DNA from: a virus
Length of the DNA: 64,000 bases
Direction: 5' to 3' (one strand)
IMG/VR virus record: IMGVR_UViG_3300042516_004811
Location: 62,001 to 126,000 of that record
This document shows positions 48,345 to 57,351 of this stretch, one piece after another. Numbering within the stretch: position 1 is the stretch's first letter; each line of letters starts with the position of its first letter. The notes under the pieces are model-generated. The model was not told where the DNA came from, did no database searches, and was given only the letters and a program-made list of their open reading frames with translations. The position numbers were made by a program, and so were the translations under genes.

Positions 48345-51300
48345 TTAATCGTTGGCGAAATTGTCTGGCTTAACCTTTCTTCTCTCTCGTTTTTTTCCAG
48401 AGAGTGTCTCGCCATCCTCTTCAATTCTTCTGCGTGCTGTCTCTAGCTGCTCTCTACTGAAGATGTCTTCAATGGTGTGATTCGTTCCAAATGCTTCATT
48501 GAATCTGTTGACAATCTGTTGTAGCTCGTTGCTGCTGAATCTTGGTTCATCGCCCTTTCTTGGGCTGAATACGGAACCTTTTCTCTTTGCTGACTCCGAC
48601 AGATATAGGGCCATATCTGTGCTGTTTGTTATGTAGTTGCGCGTTTTTGTGCTGTTTTGCGGCGAATTCGGAAAACTCTTGTCAATAAATTCATTAAGTG
48701 CCTCATAAACAGCATGTTTCGCGTTGCTGAGTTCTGAATCCAGTTTTGAACCGGAGTCTCCATCTCGCCAAACAGAACTGGCGTCTGGAATGAGACCAGC
48801 CTTTATCATCTGGTTGATATACGCGATTGGAACTCCGTTTTTCTTCCAGTCACTCTGTGCGCCAAGACCAACATCATCCATGCCGAACGACTGCTGCAGT
48901 CTTTCGCGCATTCTCTGTTGCCATCCCTTTTCTGGGATACCCAGATACTTGAGAAGAGCGTCAAGTTCAAAGTCCTTGCGCGCAGTCTTGTCAGCCCTTA
49001 GCTCCTCCGCAGAAACATCTGGCTCCTGTATGTCAGGAAGTTCTGCCTCATCAATTGACTCCTCCATGAGCATTTCCTCAACTGGTGAGTCACCCCTGGT
49101 GGCGCTATCTTTATCGAATCGGCCGCTAGCACGGAATTGTGAAACCCTGCTCACCTCACCAAGTGAATCGTATTCCTCTGGGGAGATTGGGTTATTTTCT
49201 TCCTCGTCAAACCAGTGTGGGAATGCGTCCTTGCCAAATGTTTCGATTATGAATCGGTCACGCATGTTGGCCCTGCCAAGATTTTCCGCAAATCGTTCCA
49301 TTACGTTCATTTCAGCAAAGTCTTCGTCTGCTCTTGTGACAGGGGCAAAAAGCCTCCATCCAGCAAACTCTGGCTGTTTTCCAAGTTCGGCAACAAGCAT
49401 GCGTACCGCATCGTGGTTAATTCCGGCATCGGGGTCCGAAAGTTTTGCCGCATTTGGCTTGTCAAGGTTCAGCAGGGATGCCAGCTCATCATTGCTTAGT
49501 GGACGCGATTGGGTCCAGGTAATGTCTTTTCTTCCGGTTCCTGGGTCGGTCTGGACAGAGTATTCCGTTGGAATTCTTATCGTATCCTTCAGTTTTTCCG
49601 TGGAGAGCATCCATGTTGAGGCTGTTGGGTTCTGGTTGGGGTTGTTTGACGAAACGCTACCAACAGTAATTTGTGGTCTGTCTGCCATTCTCTGTGAAAC
49701 GTTGTTCATCGCTTCGCGAATCTGTCTCTGTCTTGCATCAGTTCCAGAATCATCACTATTCACGTCAAGGGCTATGCCGGTTCTCTTGAATCCGTCCCAT
49801 ACGCGCATTGAATAATCGAGTTCGCGTCTAGCTTTAGAGTTTGTTTCTGGGTTTCCAGACAACCTCAGACCTGCAATTCCCTGTGTGCTTGGTCTTGCAT
49901 TCCTTGGTGCGCGCTGAGCTCCGCCCTGGCGCAGTCTGCGACCAAATCTTCCTTCTAGCTCCACATCGGTACGACCGCTAGAGAAGAACTCTTCTGGCGA
50001 CGGACCATCATTCCGCTTGCCAGGGCGACGATTTGCCCTCAGCCTGTCACGGTCAGCAAATCTTTGCCTGTCTTCGTCGGACCATGGGGTTTGACGGGAA
50101 CGATTTAGTCTGCGGTTTCTGCGTCCGCGACCTGAGCGACCAGAGGAAAGGAAGTCAACGAACTGGTCCATGTCTGGACTATTGGACGCGTCCTCGTCAC
50201 CGATGTCTTCGATTCCGTCGATGCTGGCGTCTTCGTCTTCTTTTTCCTCTTCTTTTTCTTTGATTATGTCGTCAATTGACTTGCCATCATCGCCACCACC
50301 AACTTCGTAGTCGCCAGGCTCATCGTCGTCGTCTTCGATTGTTGGTGTTGGTGCATTTATTTCCCCAGAGTATGGGTCAAACAGGCCTTCCGGCTTATTG
50401 AGATAGTCGGGCATTCTGCCGTCCTCAATAGCCTTGTCGATTGCCTCCCTTTGTCTTGCCGACACAGTGTCAGAGAGGTAAAGGTCGTATATTGCCTTGC
50501 CCGGGTCGATTGCTCTCTTTGCTCTAGTTAGAGCAACATAAACAATGTTGAGTTCCTCTCTTCTGGAGCGACTCTCAACTGGTTTTCCAGTTTCTGGGTC
50601 TATGTCGAGGTCTGGAGGATTACGGAAGTCAGAAGCAACGCGGACCCTATCCCACTCTCTACCCTTGGATAGCTGCGCGGTTGTTATTTCAACGTCAGCA
50701 TTTGGCGTTTTTGCTGAAGTCCTCATGCGGCTTACTATGTCGTTGAGAATAAAAGCAGTTTCTTCGTCGGTATCGCCCTTGATAACAACAGTGTCTCCAA
50801 ACTCTTTTCCAGAACCTTCCTTGTTTCGGAGACCGTTCTTCTTGAATTGGACTTTTCCACCGTAGTAATCACTATCCTCTAGGATTCTCATCATGTCTCT
50901 GAAGTAGACACCCTGTGGCGCTTTTACGACTTTTCCAGTCTTGGTATCGGTGTATTCACCACCGCTATCAATGCCCCAGTCAAATAACTCAATGGCCCCC
51001 GTCCATTCGCCCTCACGCTTTCCGTTCACATCCGCGAGCTGGAGGTGCCACTGAACCTTGCTCTTTCCTTTACCGGTTGTGTCTGGAATTACCTCAAATC
51101 TTCTGGCACGACTTGCTGTTGACGTTGAGGTGAAACCCGTTCCGCGCTGTGCAGATATGGTCTTTAGGTCATCAACATTTACGTCCTTGAGCTTGGAAAG
51201 ATTGAGCATCTTTCTCTCTGGAACAATGACTGGCGCCTTGATTCCTGGCGTTACGCCATTAGCGAACATGTTTCGGTATTCCCATGCCCTGCGTGGTGGG

Positions 51301-54300
51301 ATTCCGAGGTTTTTATTGCCGCGAGTAACAAGCTTGTACATTGACTTGAGCTGTGCATACTGCTCTTGTTGAGCCCTGCGCTTTATTTCGCCAGCATCCC
51401 AAACATCACCAATCCATGAAGACGCTTTCGGGCGCAACCCCTTCTTTGTCAGCTCTATCTGCTTATCTACCGGTGTATCCATTACGAACGACAAGTGCTC
51501 AAAGAATGCTTTCATTTCTCTGTGTTTTGTCGCTGGAATCATCACAACGGGAGGGAGTTCCTGTCCGTTTCTGGTGAATCTCGGCTGGAAGTTTTGGATG
51601 AACTGCAATGCTTCATAAATAATTGTTGCATTATCGCGCGTAAGGATTGCGTCAGCGTCCTTCATGTCGGCAACAAACTCACCAGCTGCTTCTTTTGAAA
51701 GAACATCCTTTAGTGACGCAAGCTCCCTGCTTCTTGCTGCCTCGTCCATATCGGCAAGAGCAACGTAACTATCTTCTACTTTTCGGAGCTCCTTGGAGAG
51801 AGCCTTGTTGATTTCAATACCTGAAACAATTTCATCATCAGACAAAGATGCAAGCTTTGTCTTGTACTTCTTGTCTGCTGCTTTGAGCTTTTCTCTTCTC
51901 TGGTCAACAGTCATGCTTGTCATATCGAAATCATCACGAATGCCTTTTTGGGCAATTCTGATTCTGTCGCTCTTGTACTTTGACTCAATCTTTACTAAGG
52001 CTTCGCGGGCTCTTTCTGGGGAAAGGCCATCCATGTCGAAGTCGTTGTTGATTACATCAACAGCCAAACCGGCAACGTGGTGGAATCTGTCTTCTATTCC
52101 CAATTCAGAATCGTCAATATTGCCCTGTGACTGAATCAGGTTTGCCAACCAAGCAACAGTTGGTCCATAACGGAACGACTCATTCAATGGGAGGTCATAG
52201 TCGCCGTTTAGTGAGGAAAGAATGTCTTTAGCACCACGGAACGCATAAACTGCTTGCCTCTTGTCGCCAACAAGTAGAATAGAGAGATTGTCTCTGTTCT
52301 TATTTAACACCTGCTCCATTACTGGGTTCATATCTTGAGCTTCGTCAATCATGAACATTGACAGCGGGTTATCCTTAGTTGCGTATCTCCGCGCGACCGT
52401 GGCCTGGAAGTTCTTGCCTTTCTGGCCTGTCTTTACAGAGATAACCACACGTCCGTCAGGGAGAATGTCCCCAACTTTTGTTTCCTTTGGAACCTGAACG
52501 TTTGCCTCTAGGTCTTTTCCTGTGGCATGACCAATCAAGCCAGGGTCGCTTCTCAGGTCTGGGTCGGTCATCGCCCAGAGTTTGTCTGTCTGCCCTTGGT
52601 CTGGAAGGACGATGCTGTCCGGGTCGGTAACCATGTTCCAACCATCATTGGCGTCTTTCAACCACTGGTCTGGAATTGAAGGCCATTCAGTGTCAACAAT
52701 TGAATCAGATGCTCTGCCCTTGTTGATGTCTGCTCTCTTGAAGTGCTGTGGGCCGATTTTCTCGTCAGCACTGTTTGCGAATGCCTTGAGTGCCTTGTTA
52801 AGAATGTCTGCATAGTCTCTAACTGTTAGATTTACTCCCGCTATTGGGGTTGGCATTCCGGCACCCTTGCCAGCAGAGAACTCTTCTCTATCGGTGAGCT
52901 TGAGTGCTTTAATCCAGCCGTTTGAGTCAGATAGCTTCAAATAACCAAGGTCTCTCCAGCCCGGGTCGTACCCAACCGTCTCACCCTCTGTTCCATCAAC
53001 TTTTGTGAACTTGATTGTTTGAAGTTTTCCGTCTTTGTCTCTTCTGGCAAATGTCCCTCTATCCTGGGTGGAAATTTTTACCTTGTCGCGGAACTTCTTG
53101 CCATACTTTTCGTCACCCTGACCGAGCAACAATGACCACCAAGACAGCCTGTTTAGTGTTGATACACCAGTGTTGTCGCTGAATTCAGCAGCAGCCTCTT
53201 CTTCATTCTTCTTGTTGAAAACAACGTAGTACGCCGTTGGTGACTTAAATTTGTCTCTAAGTTCAGAAAGTTTTGTATCCCTGTCCTCTTCCGACATTGA
53301 GGAAAGGTCAAACTTGTCATCATCGGTGCTGTACTTCTCGGAGATGAAATCCAGTTTTTCCTTTAGGGCTTCCGGTCGATTAATGAATCGCGTGATATCA
53401 AACTCGCGTTCAGCTGCGGCCATCAATGCCTTGAGGGTTGTTGTTTTCCCTGAGCCGGCACCAGCAGAAACAGTCATGATGCCTTTTTGCTCGCCAAACA
53501 TTAAAGCAAGACCAGTATCGATGATGTCTTTCTGCTGCTCTGTTGGCTCATAAGAGAATCCATATAGGCTTCCGAAATGTGCCGTTCCTGGTGAGCGTTT
53601 TACGGCACGAGCTTCGTCACCGCTCCTATGCTGGACTGAACCACGCGATGCACCACTGGACAAGCGTCCAGATACGTCCTTAGCTAACCCGTCGCGACCC
53701 TCACGACGGATATAGCCGCCGCCGATAATGTCTTCATCAACGGTATTGAGGTTGCTCATCATTGCGCCGCTAGACAGGGCCTCGGTTGAAGCCTCGCCGG
53801 AGGCCTTTGAGCCCTTCCTCGTTCTCTTTGGCTTTTCTGCTGGAGCTGGAGGAACTATGTCCTCAATGTCTTCGTCGCCAAATGTTCCACGCACGCCACC
53901 AATTGTCGGAATCTTTGGTGAATCCTCAAATCCAACAATCATTGGGACTTCAGCGGTTGCCTCGTCCTTGCCCTTGCGCTCGCCATCCGGAATACCAGCA
54001 CGCTTGCGCATGGTTGCCGAACGATTCATCAGGAAGTCAACAGCCTGCTGAGCTTGAGTAATTGCGTCTTTCAATGCCTCTGGACGGCTACGTAGAGCCT
54101 GGAGCCATGAAGCCAAGTACGGTGCGTGGTCTTTTCTCACTGGAGCTTCAACACCCATTGCGCCAAGAGCAAATGCCGAACCAATCTCGGCAATAAGTTC
54201 TTCGAATGCATAATCAGCATCACCAAACTGTTTGCCAAGTTTTCTGTTCATTCTTGATGGGTGTGATGTCCAGTGAACGGTCTCGTGGAATAGCGTTGAG

Positions 54301-57248
54301 TAGAAGTTCAATGGGTCCTTGAACTGCTCAAACTGCGGCATTGTGATTTCGTCAGCCATTGGGCTATAGAAAGCCCTATTGCCCTTGACTTCCTTCCATG
54401 CTGGAGCAATTTCTTTGATTACATCTTCCAGGTCCTGGAGTCTCTGCTCTGGTGACAACTGAAGAACATCATCTAATTCATACATTTCTGGTGGGAGACC
54501 CTCAACGTCTGCGACGTTCCAGACTGTGGTTGTGTGGAAGCCGCGATAGCTGCCAACTACATTTCCATCCCTATCGAGTATGGCTGTCTCTGTTTTGTTC
54601 GGAGCAAGAATCTGGACGCCACGCTTTTCCATGGCCTCCTTGCTTATTTTGCCGCCAATCTTTTTCCACTGACCAGCTCCGGCCCAGCGATTCGTCTTGT
54701 AGCCCCTAGCGCTGCTGATTAGTGTCAGCATCAGCTGGTTTGTTCCCTGATAAACACGCTTCTGGCCAGTTGCGTTTCTCGCCATGATTTCCAGTTGGCG
54801 CCACGGGATTTCCCATCTCGCATTGCCTGGATTCTTGGCAATTTCTTCAAGAGCAGTAATAATCTGCTCTGTCATCTTGGCATAAACATCATCCAGAATT
54901 TGCTTTTGCTCTTCTGGGGTTACATTGTCGGAGTCAAGAACCTTTCCAGAGGAAAGTCTTTCACCTTCTTTGAACTTGTTGAGTGGGCCCTGATACTTAA
55001 CCTTGTCAAAATCGCTACGCTTATTGTCTGGGGTGCTGAGGAAGCGCTGGTAACCGCTTGAGAGTTTGGTTACGTCTCCAGCATCCTGCTGACGCATTTC
55101 GCGCTCTGACATCTTCTCGACACGATTCATGTATTTGTCGAGTTCGTTGATTGCCTTACGCAGTCTCTTTATTTGGTCTGGGTCACTTGCCCCATCAAGA
55201 ACACCCTGTAGCTGTTCTCTCTGCTCTTCAGCCATGGCCATTTTGTCAAACGACGCAACATCTGGGTCATCCACACGTGGAACCTCATAGAGCTTTCCAC
55301 TCGAAAGTCCTGTTGCTGGCTTTGATACTGGCGCGCCAGGTGCGCCTGGCTTCTTGAGCTGCTCGGGGGATGGCTTTGGGTTGCGTATTGAGCCAGGACC
55401 GTCTGGGGTTGGGTCGGCCTGCGCAAGGGGTGTGCCTCGCATGAATAGGCCCTCACCAACAATTCCATCAAGGTCAACGTCTCTTGCGGTGAATGGGTCA
55501 AAGTCCTGAGCACCAGAGCTGGTGAAGAATCTTCCACGAGAGCGACCGCCACCAAGATTTGGTCGGTCAACCATTCGGCTACCAATTGCCCTGCCTAGGC
55601 GGTAGCCAATAGCCTTTTCTTCTATGCCACCATCATTTAAGGATTTTTTTTTTAAATTATCAAGCGCGGTATCAATTGCGTCGATGAGCTCAAAGCTGGC
55701 CCCCGAAGTGATAACAATTCCATCCGTATCCACATAAGCGTCGGCATAGTGGTAATCAAAAATTGGGTCGAGAGCCTGCTTTACACGGAACGCATACTGC
55801 GGCATTACCGGAATGCAGTATGCGCCATTCATGTCATCGCCCTCGCGACCGAAGTCAGCGAGGCTCTTGTATTTACGATTCTTCTTGCGCTTACGCCCAA
55901 TAATTCCTCTTAGAGCAGCTACGGCTAGTTCGCCTGGATACTTAACCTCAAGGTCCTCAAGGTAATCCTCTTCATTTGCTTCTGTCTGGTATTCGTAAGA
56001 CTTCTTGATGACAACATCACCCTTGACTACACCCTTAGGAATGACTGCAAATCTGCACTTACCTTCAGATTCAATGTCGAGGTCGATTATCTGGCAAGAG
56101 TTCCCACCCTTGAAAAATACGCAGTTGGCGCACTTGACGCCGATGTTCTTGACATCATTTTCTGCGGCCGATGTGTACCCAGCCCAAACGCCATCAGCGT
56201 CTTCATTAAACTTGCCATAGCGCTTAACTATCTTAAGAAGAGAATCGCGGAGGTCAGCCTCTTCTGAGTCGATATTGTTCGGGTCGAACTGCGGACGAGG
56301 CTTTTTACCTGAGTCCTCGTAATCAACTGGCGGAAGCGGAACTATTTGCATCCCAGCCTCGCCTGGCTTGATTGCAACAGGGATTCCCGGCATCTGCGAA
56401 GGACGCATAATTCTTTCTGGGACTGACGGCATTCCAGGTGAAGCCATTGGCATCATTGGCATTGGCTTTGGAGCCATAGGAACACGCTGTGGTGGGCCAA
56501 ACATAAATCCGGCAGGTCCACGGCTGTAGTGGCACTTGTACTTGCCCACTTTTCCTTCGTCTTCCCTACGCGAGAAGGTAATCATGTCATCAGCAACGTC
56601 ATCAATCATGACCTTTGAACCGATAACCATCGATAGCTGCTTTTGGATTTCGTCTGTCTCGTCCTCTTCCATCATCATCATCGGTGATGGGGTCATCATT
56701 CCGCCCTTTTCATCTGACTTAACTGAGATTGTTCCAGTTAGCTGGTTTGCACCATGCAGAACGGGGGAGACTTCGTATAGTTCAAGCTCAAAGATGACAT
56801 TTGCCTGAGATTTCTGGTCATACTGAGCGCGTAGCGTCTTGTAACCAATTGACCACTCTTGCTCCTCGCCAAAAAAGGCAACATTTGCAAAGGCTTCCCG
56901 GCCCTTCTCGGACTGAAGATTGAACTGGACGCGAGCAAAAAGTCCACCAATTCCAGCCATTTTCATCTTCATTGGCAAGCGATTATCGGTGGGAGGAACT
57001 TCGTAAATCTCTAGAACTTTACCAATCGGGTCATTCCAGTTATGGCCCCATACAACACGTGGTTTTCTACGCATCAAGCTCTTTGTAAAAGCGCCAGTGG
57101 CAACGATGTCACCAACTGAGTCCTTGTTTCCGATGCCAGCAACGAAACACTCGACAATACCCTGCGCCTCATTGAGGTTAACTGAGTCGGCCTTGCCCTC
57201 GGCAGTGCCTAGCGCAGTTGTCTTGTATTCAAAAACCTCACCTGGCAT
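48345..57248 (-). CDS. 2967-residue polyprotein: HK97 prohead protease, ArdC-like antirestriction, SF1 helicase
   Basis: Residues 1-180 are a prohead protease (H69 in VVWGHNWNDPIG, S133 in EWSIGY). Residues 180-575 carry a Met/Pro tract and a four-Cys site (C373, C376, C385, C398). The RDVDLDG element is at 589-595. SSG sites are at 576-580 (TSSGA), 648-652, 729-733, 765-769, 1158-1162, 1196-1200, 2367-2371 and 2422-2426. Residues 785-1075 resemble ArdC: PWRQLEIMARNATGQ, and a zincin site HETVH at 988-992. Residues 1225-2260 form a superfamily 1 helicase: AGAGSGKTT at 1262-1270, MIDEAQD at 1633-1639, GDKRQAVYAFRG, VALTRAKR at 2238-2245. The tail of about 540 residues is unassigned. Such a protease-helicase fusion is, to my knowledge, very unusual. 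Confidence 0.9.
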   Translation of the reverse strand: MPGEVFEYKTTALGTAEGKADSVNLNEAQGIVECFVAGIGNKDSVGDIVATGAFTKSLMRRKPRVVWGHNWNDPIGKVLEIYEVPPTDNRLPMKMKMAGIGGLFARVQFNLQSEKGREAFANVAFFGEEQEWSIGYKTLRAQYDQKSQANVIFELELYEVSPVLHGANQLTGTISVKSDEKGGMMTPSPMMMMEEDETDEIQKQLSMVIGSKVMIDDVADDMITFSRREDEGKVGKYKCHYSRGPAGFMFGPPQRVPMAPKPMPMMPMASPGMPSVPERIMRPSQMPGIPVAIKPGEAGMQIVPLPPVDYEDSGKKPRPQFDPNNIDSEEADLRDSLLKIVKRYGKFNEDADGVWAGYTSAAENDVKNIGVKCANCVFFKGGNSCQIIDLDIESEGKCRFAVIPKGVVKGDVVIKKSYEYQTEANEEDYLEDLEVKYPGELAVAALRGIIGRKRKKNRKYKSLADFGREGDDMNGAYCIPVMPQYAFRVKQALDPIFDYHYADAYVDTDGIVITSGASFELIDAIDTALDNLKKKSLNDGGIEEKAIGYRLGRAIGSRMVDRPNLGGGRSRGRFFTSSGAQDFDPFTARDVDLDGIVGEGLFMRGTPLAQADPTPDGPGSIRNPKPSPEQLKKPGAPGAPVSKPATGLSSGKLYEVPRVDDPDVASFDKMAMAEEQREQLQGVLDGASDPDQIKRLRKAINELDKYMNRVEKMSEREMRQQDAGDVTKLSSGYQRFLSTPDNKRSDFDKVKYQGPLNKFKEGERLSSGKVLDSDNVTPEEQKQILDDVYAKMTEQIITALEEIAKNPGNARWEIPWRQLEIMARNATGQKRVYQGTNQLMLTLISSARGYKTNRWAGAGQWKKIGGKISKEAMEKRGVQILAPNKTETAILDRDGNVVGSYRGFHTTTVWNVADVEGLPPEMYELDDVLQLSPEQRLQDLEDVIKEIAPAWKEVKGNRAFYSPMADEITMPQFEQFKDPLNFYSTLFHETVHWTSHPSRMNRKLGKQFGDADYAFEELIAEIGSAFALGAMGVEAPVRKDHAPYLASWLQALRSRPEALKDAITQAQQAVDFLMNRSATMRKRAGIPDGERKGKDEATAEVPMIVGFEDSPKIPTIGGVRGTFGDEDIEDIVPPAPAEKPKRTRKGSKASGEASTEALSSGAMMSNLNTVDEDIIGGGYIRREGRDGLAKDVSGRLSSGASRGSVQHRSGDEARAVKRSPGTAHFGSLYGFSYEPTEQQKDIIDTGLALMFGEQKGIMTVSAGAGSGKTTTLKALMAAAEREFDITRFINRPEALKEKLDFISEKYSTDDDKFDLSSMSEEDRDTKLSELRDKFKSPTAYYVVFNKKNEEEAAAEFSDNTGVSTLNRLSWWSLLLGQGDEKYGKKFRDKVKISTQDRGTFARRDKDGKLQTIKFTKVDGTEGETVGYDPGWRDLGYLKLSDSNGWIKALKLTDREEFSAGKGAGMPTPIAGVNLTVRDYADILNKALKAFANSADEKIGPQHFKRADINKGRASDSIVDTEWPSIPDQWLKDANDGWNMVTDPDSIVLPDQGQTDKLWAMTDPDLRSDPGLIGHATGKDLEANVQVPKETKVGDILPDGRVVISVKTGQKGKNFQATVARRYATKDNPLSMFMIDEAQDMNPVMEQVLNKNRDNLSILLVGDKRQAVYAFRGAKDILSSLNGDYDLPLNESFRYGPTVAWLANLIQSQGNIDDSELGIEDRFHHVAGLAVDVINNDFDMDGLSPERAREALVKIESKYKSDRIRIAQKGIRDDFDMTSMTVDQRREKLKAADKKYKTKLASLSDDEIVSGIEINKALSKELRKVEDSYVALADMDEAARSRELASLKDVLSKEAAGEFVADMKDADAILTRDNATIIYEALQFIQNFQPRFTRNGQELPPVVMIPATKHREMKAFFEHLSFVMDTPVDKQIELTKKGLRPKASSWIGDVWDAGEIKRRAQQEQYAQLKSMYKLVTRGNKNLGIPPRRAWEYRNMFANGVTPGIKAPVIVPERKMLNLSKLKDVNVDDLKTISAQRGTGFTSTSTASRARRFEVIPDTTGKGKSKVQWHLQLADVNGKREGEWTGAIELFDWGIDSGGEYTDTKTGKVVKAPQGVYFRDMMRILEDSDYYGGKVQFKKNGLRNKEGSGKEFGDTVVIKGDTDEETAFILNDIVSRMRTSAKTPNADVEITTAQLSKGREWDRVRVASDFRNPPDLDIDPETGKPVESRSRREELNIVYVALTRAKRAIDPGKAIYDLYLSDTVSARQREAIDKAIEDGRMPDYLNKPEGLFDPYSGEINAPTPTIEDDDDEPGDYEVGGGDDGKSIDDIIKEKEEEKEDEDASIDGIEDIGDEDASNSPDMDQFVDFLSSGRSGRGRRNRRLNRSRQTPWSDEDRQRFADRDRLRANRRPGKRNDGPSPEEFFSSGRTDVELEGRFGRRLRQGGAQRAPRNARPSTQGIAGLRLSGNPETNSKARRELDYSMRVWDGFKRTGIALDVNSDDSGTDARQRQIREAMNNVSQRMADRPQITVGSVSSNNPNQNPTASTWMLSTEKLKDTIRIPTEYSVQTDPGTGRKDITWTQSRPLSNDELASLLNLDKPNAAKLSDPDAGINHDAVRMLVAELGKQPEFAGWRLFAPVTRADEDFAEMNVMERFAENLGRANMRDRFIIETFGKDAFPHWFDEEENNPISPEEYDSLGEVSRVSQFRASGRFDKDSATRGDSPVEEMLMEESIDEAELPDIQEPDVSAEELRADKTARKDFELDALLKYLGIPEKGWQQRMRERLQQSFGMDDVGLGAQSDWKKNGVPIAYINQMIKAGLIPDASSVWRDGDSGSKLDSELSNAKHAVYEALNEFIDKSFPNSPQNSTKTRNYITNSTDMALYLSESAKRKGSVFSPRKGDEPRFSSNELQQIVNRFNEAFGTNHTIEDIFSREQLETARRRIEEDGETLSGKKRERRKVKPDNFAND

Positions 57249-57351
57249 TGGGCTACCTTCCGTAGTGGACTATCTGATAATAAACCACTATTAAGTCTGA
57301 GCAGTGTAAGTTTCGATTTTTATAGCTGTATAAAGATAATATTTACAGCAA

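Noticed and set aside
48724-49815. 363-residue plus-strand open frame inside the protease-helicase gene
   Set aside because: Ser-rich shadow of the minus-strand gene without domain features; the minus-strand frame has clear motifs.
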